From contig JAFDWB010000024.1 of the NCBI GenBank assembly GCA_018268675.1, positions 1 through 51,846 on the forward strand: a stretch of DNA of 51,846 nucleotides, written 5' to 3'. Under the pieces are notes generated by a model that worked only from the letters and a program-made list of their open reading frames with translations, ran no database searches and was not told the DNA's origin. Positions 9,987 to 17,835 of this stretch are shown piece by piece (position 1 is the first letter of the stretch; every line of letters starts with the position of its first letter). The position numbers were made by a program, and so were the translations under genes. The stretch is from Actinomycetota bacterium (GTDB lineage: Bacteria > Actinomycetota > Thermoleophilia > Solirubrobacterales > 70-9).

Positions 9987-10552
9987 CCGACCTTTCGCGC
10001 ACGGTCGAAGCACTGCTGTTTCTCTCCTCCGACCCGGTCAGCGTCGCCGACCTCGCCGCGGCGACGGAAGCGACCGAGGGCCAGGTCGCCGAGGCGATCG
10101 AGCTGCTGAGCGAAGACTTCGCCGAAGGCCGCCGCGGCCTCGTCCTGCGCCTGGTCGGCGGCGGCTACGCCCTGGCAAGCGACCCGGCGACCGAGGGCGC
10201 CGCCCGCCGCCTCCTCGCCAAACCGCGCACCCCGCCGCTCACCCCGGCGCAGGCGGAGACGCTGGCGATCGTCGCCTATCTGCAGCCGGTCTCGCGGCCG
10301 GAGGTCGCCCGCATCCGCGGGGTCAGCTCCGAGTCGGCGGTCCAGACCCTCGCCGACCGCGGCCTGATCGAGGAGGCCGGGCGCTCCCAGTTCGGCGCCG
10401 CGATCTTCAAGACCTCGGAGCTCTTCGAACGGCTCTTCGGCCTCGTCGGCCTCGACCAGCTCCCGGACCCCTCGCGCTTCGACCCGACCCCCGAGGACGA
10501 ACGCGAGCTGCGCGAGCGCCTCCTCAAAGCCGGCGAACAGCGCGCCGAGTAG
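9983..10552 (+). CDS. scpB: Segregation and condensation protein B
   Basis: Dimeric tandem winged-helix (kite) subunit of the SMC-ScpAB complex. 189 residues. Family blocks are VEALLFLSSDPVSVADLA at the N terminus, LTPAQAETLAIVAYLQPVSR at about residues 92-111, IRGVSSESAVQTLADRGLI and FKTSELFERLFGL. The GTG start overlaps the scpA stop. A short gap of 12 nt leads to the pseudouridine synthase gene, the frequent scpA-scpB-rluB gene order. Confidence 0.95.
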   Translation: MTDLSRTVEALLFLSSDPVSVADLAAATEATEGQVAEAIELLSEDFAEGRRGLVLRLVGGGYALASDPATEGAARRLLAKPRTPPLTPAQAETLAIVAYLQPVSRPEVARIRGVSSESAVQTLADRGLIEEAGRSQFGAAIFKTSELFERLFGLVGLDQLPDPSRFDPTPEDERELRERLLKAGEQRAE

Positions 10553-10564
10553 CGCCGGGCGGCG

Positions 10565-11278
10565 ATGCGGCTCGCCAAGTACCTCGCGCACGGCGGGGTC
10601 GCCTCACGGCGTAAAGCCGAGGAGATCATCGCGAAGGGGCTGGTGACGGTCGGCGGCGAGGTGGTGACCGATCCGGCGCGGGACGTGGGGGAGGGCGACG
10701 ACGTGCGCGTGAACGGCGCCCTGGTCGGCGCCGAGGCGCGCGAGGTGTGGGCCGTCAACAAGCCCGCCGGGGTCGTCTCGACCGCGCGCGAGCCGGGGGC
10801 GCGGCCGGCGGTGGTCGACCTGGTCGACTCGAAGGCGCGCCTCTACCCGGTCGGCCGCCTCGACGCCGACTCCACCGGCCTGCTGCTGCTCACCAACGAC
10901 GGCGCCCTGGCGAATCGCCTCACCCACCCGCGCTACGAAGTCCCGAAGGTCTACCGGGCGCGCCTCGCCAAGCCGCCGGGCGAGCGCGAGCTGGCGCGGT
11001 TGCGCGAGGGCGTCGAGCTCGAGGACGGCCCGACCGCGCCCGCCCAGGTCCGTCAGGTCGGTGACCGCGAGATCGAGATCGTCCTCCGCGAAGGCCGCAA
11101 CCGCCAGGTGCGCCGCATGGTCGACGCGGTCGGCAACCGCGTCGTCGCCTTGAGGCGCGTCGCGTTCGGACCACTGGCACTCGGAGGCCTCGCGGAGGGC
11201 AAGGCGCGGCGCCTCACGGATGCCGAGATCGAGGAGCTCCGGGCGGCAACTGGCGAGGACGCGAGCCCGGGCGTGTAG
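10565..11278 (+). CDS. rluB: RsuA/RluB family rRNA pseudouridine synthase
   Basis: Isomerises a uridine of ribosomal RNA to pseudouridine; by context (scpAB-rluB) probably the 23S enzyme RluB. 237 residues: N-terminal S4 RNA-binding domain (RLAKYLAHGGVASRRKAEE, about 1-60), then the catalytic domain with NKPAGVVST and GRLDADSTGLLLLTNDG, whose aspartate at about residue 100 is the family nucleophile, and EGRNRQVRRM. The gene converges on DUF559 gene 1 with only 17 nt between. Confidence 0.92.
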   Translation: MRLAKYLAHGGVASRRKAEEIIAKGLVTVGGEVVTDPARDVGEGDDVRVNGALVGAEAREVWAVNKPAGVVSTAREPGARPAVVDLVDSKARLYPVGRLDADSTGLLLLTNDGALANRLTHPRYEVPKVYRARLAKPPGERELARLREGVELEDGPTAPAQVRQVGDREIEIVLREGRNRQVRRMVDAVGNRVVALRRVAFGPLALGGLAEGKARRLTDAEIEELRAATGEDASPGV

Positions 11279-11295
11279 GCGGAGGCGGCCCGAGG

Positions 11296-12240
11296 CTACA
11301 CGGAGCCGCTCCGTTGGAGTTCTTGGCGGATCACCGCGAAGACGGCGTCCGGTTCGTTTTCGGCTTCCCGCCAGGTGACCCGCAGGAGCCCGTAGCCGGC
11401 GGCGAGGAGTTCGCGGGCGCGCCTGTGGTCGCGCTCGAAGGCCACCTCGATGCCGTGGTGGCGGCGGCTGTCGGCTTCGACCACGAAGCGCTCGTTCGGC
11501 CAGAGGAGGTCGACCTCGAGGACGCGATCTGGGGTGCGGACGCGGGCGTTGAACTGCGGCGTCGGCAGCTCCGCCGCGGCGACCAGAGGCAGGAGCCTGG
11601 CCTCGAAGAGGCTCCGGAACGTCGCGTACCTCGCCGTCTCGGCGACCGGTCGCCACTCGTCGAGGACGCGCCGCAGGCACGGCGTCCCGCGCCGCCTCGG
11701 CCCTGCGGTGAGGATCGCGTCGATTGCTGCCAGGTCGAGCACCCGTTCCGTCGCCGCCATCTCGATCGTCTCCCGCAGCCCCTTCTCCCCGTACGTCCCC
11801 GCAAGGTCCACAACCGTCCGCGCCACCGAGGTGCAGGCGATCCCGTGGATGGGCCGCACTTCAGTGGGCGCGGGATAGGGCACGTTGTGGACGCGGATTC
11901 CCTCCAGCTTTCGCCCGGCCTGACCCGTGCAGATGACATCCACGGTCACCGGGTTCTTCTCCCGCAGCCGAAGAAGCCACGCGGCGCTTCGATGGGAGAT
12001 CACGGCTCCGGGTCCGCAGGCGAGGACCGGTGCGCGCAGGCAAGCGCGGGGCCCAAGCCCCGGGTGTCCGAGGGCGAAAACGGTGCGCATGACAGGGTGG
12101 AGGCGCCCGGTCGCCACCCAACGCGAGACGACATCGTCACCCAGTCCGGCCGCCCGAAGTTGCGCCGTCGTCACCAGCCCTTCCTGGGCCACGGCGATCG
12201 GGGCGAGGAGGCGGCTTGCCGTGTTCGAAACTTGGGTCAT
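11296..12240 (-). CDS. AbiEi-type winged-helix / DUF559 nuclease-like protein, copy 1
   Basis: 314 residues from ATG 12240. Residues 18-58 (EGLVTTAQLRAAGL ... LHPVMRTVFALGHP) match the winged-helix domain of type IV AbiEi antitoxins; 75-150 form the middle domain (ACGPGAVISHRSAAWLL, SVARTVVDLAG); 240-310 is the DUF559 domain, a Vsr/restriction-endonuclease-like fold with EVDLLWPNERFVVEADSRRHH, ERDHRRARELLAAGY and LLRVTW. Candidate acidic residues are D244, E255 and D257. No AbiEii toxin gene is adjacent. The ATG lies in the loop of a palindrome (12218-12260); a longer GTG start at 12273 would translate the palindrome too, but its SD directly abuts the codon. The function is not established. 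Confidence 0.85.
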   Translation of the reverse strand: MTQVSNTASRLLAPIAVAQEGLVTTAQLRAAGLGDDVVSRWVATGRLHPVMRTVFALGHPGLGPRACLRAPVLACGPGAVISHRSAAWLLRLREKNPVTVDVICTGQAGRKLEGIRVHNVPYPAPTEVRPIHGIACTSVARTVVDLAGTYGEKGLRETIEMAATERVLDLAAIDAILTAGPRRRGTPCLRRVLDEWRPVAETARYATFRSLFEARLLPLVAAAELPTPQFNARVRTPDRVLEVDLLWPNERFVVEADSRRHHGIEVAFERDHRRARELLAAGYGLLRVTWREAENEPDAVFAVIRQELQRSGSV

Positions 12241-12260
12241 CGGCAAGTAAGGAACACGGC
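12218..12260. repeat. Class V palindrome enclosing the start codon of DUF559 copy 1
   Basis: Arms 12218-12234 and 12244-12260 pair at 14 of 17 positions (gccgtgttc...acttg with caagtaaggaacacggc). The 9-nt loop, read on the minus strand, is ccgATGacc and holds the start codon. A related 43-nt hairpin with the same loop length is at 44245-44287 (30 of 43 identical; caagtaaggaacac exact). Confidence 0.85.
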
Positions 12261-12328
12261 GGGGAATATTCACCCCCTCCGCGCCGGGGAAACCCGCTCC
12301 GTCCGCCGCTTTGGGAAGATGCGCGCCG

Positions 12329-12724
12329 ATGGACGTCGGCAGCTATCAGGGACCGCAGCGCCGTCTGTTTGCGCTCCGGGGGGCGGTGCAGGCCGAGGCG
12401 AACGAGCGGGAGGCGATCCTCGCCGCCGCCGAGGAGCTGATGCGGGCGCTGATCGAGCGGAACTCGCTCGAGGCCGACGACATGGTGAGCTGCATCTTCA
12501 CCACCACAGCCGACCTCGATGCGGAGTTCCCCGCGGTCGCGGCGCGGCAGCTCGGGCTGAGCACGGTGCCGCTGTTGTGCACGCGGGAGATCCCGGTGCC
12601 CGGATCGATGGAGCGGGTGATCCGGGTGATGCTGCACTACTACGCGCCCGAGGACGCGACCCCCGACCACGTTTACATCGGCGAGACGCAGAAGCTGCGC
12701 GGCGATCTGAACGCCGCCCAGTGA
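12329..12724 (+). CDS. aroH: Chorismate mutase, AroH class
   Basis: Rearranges chorismate to prephenate for Phe and Tyr synthesis. 131 residues, the length of the trimeric Bacillus-type AroH fold, not the helical AroQ type. Matching blocks are LRGAVQAEANEREAILAA, SCIFTTTADLDAEFPAVAAR, and the active-site arginine region SMERVIRVMLHYY, followed by DHVYIGETQKLRGDL. ATG 12329 is preferred; an in-frame TTG at 12311 adds six residues of no family likeness. First gene of the aromatic cluster. Confidence 0.93.
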   Translation: MDVGSYQGPQRRLFALRGAVQAEANEREAILAAAEELMRALIERNSLEADDMVSCIFTTTADLDAEFPAVAARQLGLSTVPLLCTREIPVPGSMERVIRVMLHYYAPEDATPDHVYIGETQKLRGDLNAAQ

Positions 12725-12733
12725 CGGCACGCG

Positions 12734-12740
12734 TAAGAAT
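12734..12740 (+). promoter_or_regulatory. Possible -10 box of the hisC-type gene
   Basis: TAAGAAT ends 6 nt before ATG 12747, with no Shine-Dalgarno sequence. Confidence 0.4.
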
Positions 12741-12746
12741 CGGCCG

Positions 12747-13841
12747 ATGACGGTCACCTACGCAGAGAAGCTCGCGCGGATGCCGGGGTACAAGGCGGGG
12801 GTGCCGACCGGGCAGGCGCCGGAGGCGATCGCTGCCGGGGGGATCGCGCAGCTCGCCTCCAACGAGTCGCCGCTGCCGCCCCACCCGAAGGTGGTCGAGG
12901 CGATCGGCCGCGCGGCGGGGTCGATGAACCGATACCCGGACCCCGACGCGACCTTGCTGCGCCGCCGGCTCGCCGATCGCTACGACACGCAACCCGGGCG
13001 GATCGCGGTCGGCAACGGCTCCTGCGACCTGCTCCTGGCGGCCGCGGCCGCCCTCTGCGAGCCGGGCGACGAGATCCTCTACGCCTGGCCGAGCTTCTCG
13101 ATGTACCCGTACCTGCCGGCGCTGACCGGGGCGCGGGAGGTCCGCGTGCCGCTCGGCGAGGGCGACGCGCTCGACCTCGAGGCGATGGCGGCGGAGGCGA
13201 CCGCGGCGACGCAGCTGCTGATCGTCTGCAACCCGAACAACCCGACCGCGACCCACCACCCGGCGGCGGCGATCGCCACGTTCCTGGAGGCGGTTCCCGC
13301 GCACGTGACGGTGATCCTCGACGAGGCCTACGTCGAGTTCCAGACCGACGATGACCCCGACGCCTCGCTCGACCTGCTGAAGGACTTCCCGAATCTGGTC
13401 GTGCTGCGGACGTTCAGCAAGTGCTACGGGCTCGCCGGGCTGCGGGTCGGCTACGCGATCGGGTCCTCGAACTTCCGCGCCGCGGTCGACGCGGTGCGCC
13501 AGCCGTTCAGCGTCAACGCGCTCGCGCAGGCGGCGGGCGCGGAGGCGATCCTCCACCAAGACGACGTGCTGGCGCGGGTCGAGGCGGCGGTGGCGGAGAG
13601 GATCCGGGTCCAGGAGGGGCTGCGCGACCTGGGCCTCTGGGTGTCGGAGTCGCAGGCCAACTTCTCCTGGGTGGAGCTCGGCGACCGCGACGAAGCCGCG
13701 GTGATCGCCGGGCTCGCCGCCGCCGACATCGCGGTGCGGGCGGGGGCGCCGCTCGGCGACCCCGGGCACTTCCGGGTCAGCTACGGCACCGAGGAGGAGG
13801 ACGGCCGGTTCCTGGCGGCGCTCGCGCCGCTGCTCGGCTGA
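12747..13841 (+). CDS. hisC: HisC-type PLP aminotransferase (histidinol-phosphate or aromatic aminotransferase)
   Basis: Fold type I aminotransferase, 364 residues. Seen: LASNESPLPPHPKVVEA, VGNGSCDLLLAAAAAL, CNPNNPTATHHP, LDEAYVEFQ and the PLP-lysine block RTFSKCYGLAGLRVGYAIG at about residue 225. By family it makes histidinol phosphate in histidine synthesis. Its place between aroH and aroF, with tyrA and aroA next and no his genes near, makes an aromatic aminotransferase role (phenylpyruvate or hydroxyphenylpyruvate) equally likely; the sequence cannot decide this by eye. Confidence 0.88.
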   Translation: MTVTYAEKLARMPGYKAGVPTGQAPEAIAAGGIAQLASNESPLPPHPKVVEAIGRAAGSMNRYPDPDATLLRRRLADRYDTQPGRIAVGNGSCDLLLAAAAALCEPGDEILYAWPSFSMYPYLPALTGAREVRVPLGEGDALDLEAMAAEATAATQLLIVCNPNNPTATHHPAAAIATFLEAVPAHVTVILDEAYVEFQTDDDPDASLDLLKDFPNLVVLRTFSKCYGLAGLRVGYAIGSSNFRAAVDAVRQPFSVNALAQAAGAEAILHQDDVLARVEAAVAERIRVQEGLRDLGLWVSESQANFSWVELGDRDEAAVIAGLAAADIAVRAGAPLGDPGHFRVSYGTEEEDGRFLAALAPLLG

Positions 13842-13993
13842 GGGCGTCGGCGAGGCTCCCTTCTTCGCGGACGATCGGCGGCTCGGTCGCGCGGAGGGGG
13901 GAGAGAAATCACGCCCCGGACCCTTCCCCGGGTGGGGGATGGTGGTTGCGCCCGCTGGACCTCGGTCGGCCTGAGTGGTACAAAGACTCCGCT
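13842..13993. other. Intergenic region before the aroF leader
   Basis: No gene seen. A short stem, tcccc/gggga near 13925-13938, may terminate the hisC-type transcript. The purine-rich 14-mer gaggggggagagaa at 13894-13907 recurs exactly at 21216-21229, upstream of DUF559 copy 2. Confidence 0.5.
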
Positions 13994-14092
13994 GTGAAGC
14001 GACTTGCCACCGCCGCATCTGAATCTCGACTCGCGCTCGACGCGACACCCGGCCGTGGCGACTTCACCGCGTATTACTGGCGATTTACCTAG
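13994..14092 (+). CDS. Candidate aromatic leader peptide of aroF
   Basis: A 32-codon frame from GTG 13994 ends DFTAYYWRFT with a TAG stop at 14090-14092. Adjacent Tyr-Tyr-Trp-Arg-Phe codons just before a set of alternative hairpins and 150 nt upstream of DAHP synthase are the hallmark of ribosome-mediated attenuation: stalling on scarce charged tRNA would change the folding of the downstream RNA. The start codon is uncertain; no good ribosome site is seen, and translation could be leaderless. Confidence 0.55.
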   Translation: MKRLATAASESRLALDATPGRGDFTAYYWRFT

Positions 14093-14192
14093 GCGTCCGG
14101 CCCGGCGGCCCACGGCCGCCCCGAGACAGTCTTCGGCCGGGCGCCGCCCACGCGCGTGCGCACTCACGCACCCGCGCAGGTCCTCGTCAGGA
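14092..14192 (+). promoter_or_regulatory. Putative attenuator hairpins between leader peptide and aroF
   Basis: Long stem 14092-14102 with 14135-14145 (one G-U pair) encloses a perfect hairpin ggcggcc/ggccgcc around 14104-14120 and a weaker one at 14121-14136. Further stems follow at about 14151-14177 (gcg-tgcg/cgca region) and 14179-14193 (gtcct/aggac). The first stem begins at the last base of the leader stop codon, so a stalled or terminating ribosome would block it. No clear T tract is present. Confidence 0.5.
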
Positions 14193-14239
14193 CAAGGGGA
14201 AGTTACGATTGCACCGTTTTGGAGAAAGGCGAAGGGAAA

Positions 14240-15319
14240 ATGATCATCGGCATGCAGGGCGCCCAGCGGGGCGGCGTCCGTGACCAGCGGATCGCAAAAG
14301 TGGTCGAGTTGACCCCACCCGGGCGGGTGCTCGAGGAGCTGCCGCTCGGCGACGAGCGCACCAAGGCGGTCATCCGCGGCCGCCAGGAAGTCGTCGACGT
14401 CCTCCACGGACGCGACCCACGGCTGATGGTCGTGGTCGGCCCGTGCAGCGTCCACGACCCGAAGGCGGCCCTCGACTACGCCAACCGGCTCGCCGCCGTC
14501 GCGCGCGAGCTCGGCGACGACCTCCTGGTCGTGATGCGCGTCTACTTCGAGAAGCCGCGGACGACGACCGGCTGGAAGGGCCTGATCAACGACCCGCACC
14601 TCGACGGCTCCGCCGACGTCAACGCCGGCCTGCGCATCGCCCGCCGCCTGCTGCTCGAGGTGGTCGGCCTCGGCCTCCCGGTCGGCTGCGAGTTCCTCGA
14701 CCCGATCACCCCGCAGTACATCGCCGACGCGGTCGCCTGGGGGGCGATCGGCGCGCGCACCTCGGAGAGCCAGACCCACCGCCAGCTCGGCTCCGGCCTC
14801 TCGATGCCGATCGGCTTCAAGAACCGCACCGACGGCAACGTCCAGGTCGCGGTCGACGCGGTCCGCGCCGCCGCCGCCGAGCACGCCTTCGCCGGGATCG
14901 ACGACACCGGCGCGCCCGCGGTGCTCCACACCACCGGCAACCCCGACTGCCACATCATCCTCCGCGGCGGCCACGGCATGCCGAACTACCACGTGCCCGA
15001 GGTCGAGGACGCGCTGGTCACCCTCGGCGTCGCCGGCCTGCCGGAGCGCCTGGTCATCGACGCCTCCCACGACAACAGCGGCAAGGACCCGGAAAAGCAG
15101 TTCTTCGCCGCCGGGGAAATCGCCGACCAGGTCGCCGACGGCAACAAGGCGATCGTCGGGGTGATGCTCGAGTCCTTCCTGGTCGAGGGGCGCCAGGACC
15201 TGCGCCCGGGGCAGGAGCTCCTCTACGGCCAGTCGATCACCGACGCCTGCCTTGGCTGGGAGGACACCGTCCAGGCGCTCGACCGGTTCGCCTCCGCGGT
15301 GCAGGCGCGGCGCGCCTGA
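14240..15319 (+). CDS. aroF: 3-deoxy-7-phosphoheptulonate synthase (DAHP synthase, type I alpha)
   Basis: First step of the shikimate pathway, condensing PEP with erythrose 4-phosphate. 359 residues from ATG 14240, which has GGCGAAGGGAA just upstream. The AroF/G/H-type features are MVVVGPCSVHDPKAALDYA, MRVYFEKPRTTTGWKGLIND (about 20 residues), GCEFLDPITPQYIADAV, GARTSESQTHRQLGSG and GNPDCHIILRGG; the metal ligands Cys, His, Glu and Asp are in these blocks. Probably regulated by the leader peptide and attenuator upstream and by aromatic end products. An upstream in-frame extension to 14156 is unlikely because it runs through the attenuator. Confidence 0.96.
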   Translation: MIIGMQGAQRGGVRDQRIAKVVELTPPGRVLEELPLGDERTKAVIRGRQEVVDVLHGRDPRLMVVVGPCSVHDPKAALDYANRLAAVARELGDDLLVVMRVYFEKPRTTTGWKGLINDPHLDGSADVNAGLRIARRLLLEVVGLGLPVGCEFLDPITPQYIADAVAWGAIGARTSESQTHRQLGSGLSMPIGFKNRTDGNVQVAVDAVRAAAAEHAFAGIDDTGAPAVLHTTGNPDCHIILRGGHGMPNYHVPEVEDALVTLGVAGLPERLVIDASHDNSGKDPEKQFFAAGEIADQVADGNKAIVGVMLESFLVEGRQDLRPGQELLYGQSITDACLGWEDTVQALDRFASAVQARRA

Positions 15320-15338
15320 GAAAGCGCCGTGGCACTGG

Positions 15339-16439
15339 ATGAGTGAGTCGGCGGCGCCGCGGATCGCCGTCCTCGGCGTCGGGCTGATCGGCGGCTCGAT
15401 CGGGCTCGCGGCGCGGGAGCGCCTCGGCGCCGCGGTGGCGGGCTTCGACCCCGACCCGGCGACGCGCCGGGCCGCCCTCGACGCGGGTGCCGCCGACACC
15501 GTCGCGGACTCGATCGCCGCCGCGGTCGAGGGGGCCGAGCTCGTCTTCTGCGCGGCGCCCGTCGGGCACCTGCCGGAGCTCGCCGCCGCCGCGCTCGCGG
15601 CGGCCGGCCCCGACACCGCGGTCACCGACGTCGGTTCGACCAAGCGCGACATCGTCGCCGCCCTCGGAACCGACGAGCGCTTCGTCGGCGGCCACCCGCT
15701 GGCCGGCGCCGAGACCGCCGGCGTCGCCAACGCCCGCGCCGACCTCTTCGAGGGGGCGCGCTGGTACCTGACCCCGACAGGGCGCTCGAGCGGCGTCCTC
15801 TACGACCGCCTGCAGCGCGCCGTGGCGGGGCTCGGCGCCCGTCCCCAGGCGATCGACGCGGCCCGGCACGACCACCTGATGGCGACCGTCAGCGGGATGC
15901 CGCACGCGGTCGCCAACGCGCTCGTCGCCGCGGCCGCCGCCGACCTGGCGGGGGACGATCGCGTCCCCGAGGTCGGCCCGAGCTTCCGCGACGCCACCCG
16001 CGTGGCCGGCTCCAACCCGGCGATCTGGGCCGACATCTTCGCCTCCAACCGCGAGGCGGTCGCCGACTCGGTCGCGGCCGTGGCGCGGCGGCTGGACGCG
16101 GCGGCGGCGCTGATCCGCTCCGGCGACCGGGACGCGATCGCCGCCTGGCACTCCGCCGCCGGGGAGGACCGCCGCCGCCTGCTCGAAGCCGAGCGCCCCG
16201 ACGGACCTTTGTACGAGTTGCGGGTGATCGTCGCCAACCGGCCGGGGACGATGGCGCGGCTCGCGCTGGCGCTCGGCGAGGCCGGAGTCAACATCGAGGA
16301 CATGGCTCTGCACCCGGCCTCCGACATGACCTCCGGGGCGGTCTCGCTGTGGCTGGCCGGGGCCGAGCAGGCCGAGCGGGGCGCGGCGCTGGTTCGCGAG
16401 CTGGGCCACGGCGTCACCGTCGTCGGCGCCGGCGGGTAG
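15339..16439 (+). CDS. tyrA: Prephenate dehydrogenase with C-terminal ACT domain
   Basis: Oxidatively decarboxylates prephenate to hydroxyphenylpyruvate for tyrosine synthesis. 366 residues from ATG 15339. The Rossmann motif VLGVGLIGGSIGLA begins at about residue 10; GGHPLAGAETAGVANA and SGMPHAVANAL are catalytic-domain blocks. Residues about 288-360 (LYELRVIVANRPGTMARLAL ...) form an ACT domain, so allosteric control by an amino acid, most likely tyrosine, is expected. It lies 19 nt after aroF and probably shares its transcript. Its TAG stop overlaps the TAGCGT box of aroA. Confidence 0.94.
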   Translation: MSESAAPRIAVLGVGLIGGSIGLAARERLGAAVAGFDPDPATRRAALDAGAADTVADSIAAAVEGAELVFCAAPVGHLPELAAAALAAAGPDTAVTDVGSTKRDIVAALGTDERFVGGHPLAGAETAGVANARADLFEGARWYLTPTGRSSGVLYDRLQRAVAGLGARPQAIDAARHDHLMATVSGMPHAVANALVAAAAADLAGDDRVPEVGPSFRDATRVAGSNPAIWADIFASNREAVADSVAAVARRLDAAAALIRSGDRDAIAAWHSAAGEDRRRLLEAERPDGPLYELRVIVANRPGTMARLALALGEAGVNIEDMALHPASDMTSGAVSLWLAGAEQAERGAALVRELGHGVTVVGAGG

Positions 16440-16442
16440 CGT
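16437..16442 (+). promoter_or_regulatory. Possible -10 box of aroA overlapping the tyrA stop
   Basis: TAGCGT, whose first three bases are the tyrA stop codon, ends 7 nt before ATG 16450. Confidence 0.4.
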
Positions 16443-16449
16443 CGCCCCG

Positions 16450-17805
16450 ATGACCGACCGAACTCACTTCAGGTCGCTGGGCGCGCTGCGCGGCGCCCTC
16501 CGCGCGCCCGCCGACAAGTCGATCTCCCACCGGGCGGCGATGATCGCCGCGATGGGCGAGGGGGAGACCGACGTCGTCGGCTACCTGGACGCCGCCGACA
16601 CGCGCTCGACCCTGGTCGCCATCCAGGCGGTCGGGGCCCGACTGCTGCACGAGGACCTCTCCGCCGACGCGCGCGGCGCCGCCGACGGGCTCGGCGCGCC
16701 GAACCTGCGGATCGCCGGGGTGGGGCTGCGCGGCGCCCGCCCGGCGGCGATCGACGTCGGCAACGCGGGGACGCTCCTGCGCCTGCTGCCGGGCTGGCTC
16801 GCCGGGCAGCCCGAAGGCGCCTGGACGCTCGACGGTGACGAGTCGATCCGCCGCCGCCCGGTCGACCGCGTCGCCGACCCCCTGCGGCTGATGGGCGCGC
16901 GCCTCACCGCCCGCGAGGAGCGCCTGCCGCCGCTCGAGATCGAGGCGGCGCCGCTCCACGGCATCGCCTACGAGCTGCCGGTGGCTAGCGCCCAGGTCAA
17001 GTCCTGCCTGCTCTTCGCGGCGCTCCTCGCCGCCGGCGAGACCCGGGTGGTCGAGCCGCTGCCGACCCGCGACCACTCCGAGCGGATGCTCGCCGCCGCG
17101 GGCGCCGCGGTGCGCCGCGAGGGGGACACGGTCGTCGTCGCGCCCGCCGAGCGGCTCGAGCCGGGCCGGATCGTCGTCCCCGCCGACTTCTCCTCCGCCG
17201 CCTTCTTCGTCGTCGCCGCGACGATCGTCCCGGGCAGCGACATCCTCCTCCACGGGGTCGGCCTCAACCCGACCCGCACCGGGCTGCTGACGATCCTCGA
17301 GCGGATGGGCGCGGCGGCGATCGAGATCACGCCGAAGGGGGAGGAGGGCGGCGAGCCGATCGGCGACATCCGCGTCGGCCACTCCGAGCTCGTCGGCTGC
17401 GAGGTCGGCGGCGCCGACGTGCCGCTGGCGATCGACGAGCTGCCGCTGGTCGCGCTCGCCGCCTGCTTCGCCGAGGGGACGACCACGATCCGCGACGCCG
17501 CCGAGCTGCGGCGCAAGGAGTCAGACCGGATCGCCACCGTGACCGACGCGCTGCGCGCCCTCGGCGGGAAGGTCGAGGCGACCGCGGACGGGATGGTGAT
17601 CGAGGGCACCGGCGGCCTGCGCGGCGGCGCGATCGACTCGCATGGCGACCACCGCATCGCGATGCTCGGCGCGATCGCCGGCGCCGCCTCGCGCGAGGGC
17701 GTCGAAGTCACCGACATGGCAGCCGCCGCGGTCAGCTACCCGGCCTTCGAGTCCGACCTCGTCTCCCTCCAGCACGGCCCCCCGCTCCGCGACCCGGTCC
17801 ACTGA
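16450..17805 (+). CDS. aroA: 3-phosphoshikimate 1-carboxyvinyltransferase (EPSP synthase)
   Basis: Sixth shikimate-pathway step, transferring enolpyruvate from PEP to shikimate 3-phosphate. 451 residues. Seen: PADKSISHRAAMIAA at the N terminus, VGNAGTLLRLLPGWLAG at about 102, PVASAQVKSCLLFAALLA, LPTRDHSERML, and the C-terminal ELRRKESDRIATVTDALR with SHGDHRIAM. The RDHSE/GNAGTLLR wording resembles class II enzymes more than the E. coli class I sequence (inference only). Part of the aro cluster, 10 nt after tyrA. Confidence 0.95.
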   Translation: MTDRTHFRSLGALRGALRAPADKSISHRAAMIAAMGEGETDVVGYLDAADTRSTLVAIQAVGARLLHEDLSADARGAADGLGAPNLRIAGVGLRGARPAAIDVGNAGTLLRLLPGWLAGQPEGAWTLDGDESIRRRPVDRVADPLRLMGARLTAREERLPPLEIEAAPLHGIAYELPVASAQVKSCLLFAALLAAGETRVVEPLPTRDHSERMLAAAGAAVRREGDTVVVAPAERLEPGRIVVPADFSSAAFFVVAATIVPGSDILLHGVGLNPTRTGLLTILERMGAAAIEITPKGEEGGEPIGDIRVGHSELVGCEVGGADVPLAIDELPLVALAACFAEGTTTIRDAAELRRKESDRIATVTDALRALGGKVEATADGMVIEGTGGLRGGAIDSHGDHRIAMLGAIAGAASREGVEVTDMAAAAVSYPAFESDLVSLQHGPPLRDPVH

Positions 17806-17822
17806 GCCGGGCCGCGGGTCCG

Positions 17823-17828
17823 TAGGCT
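17823..17828 (+). promoter_or_regulatory. Probable -10 box of cmk-der (leaderless)
   Basis: TAGGCT ends 7 nt before ATG 17836, without a Shine-Dalgarno sequence. Confidence 0.5.
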
Positions 17829-17835
17829 GCCGCCC

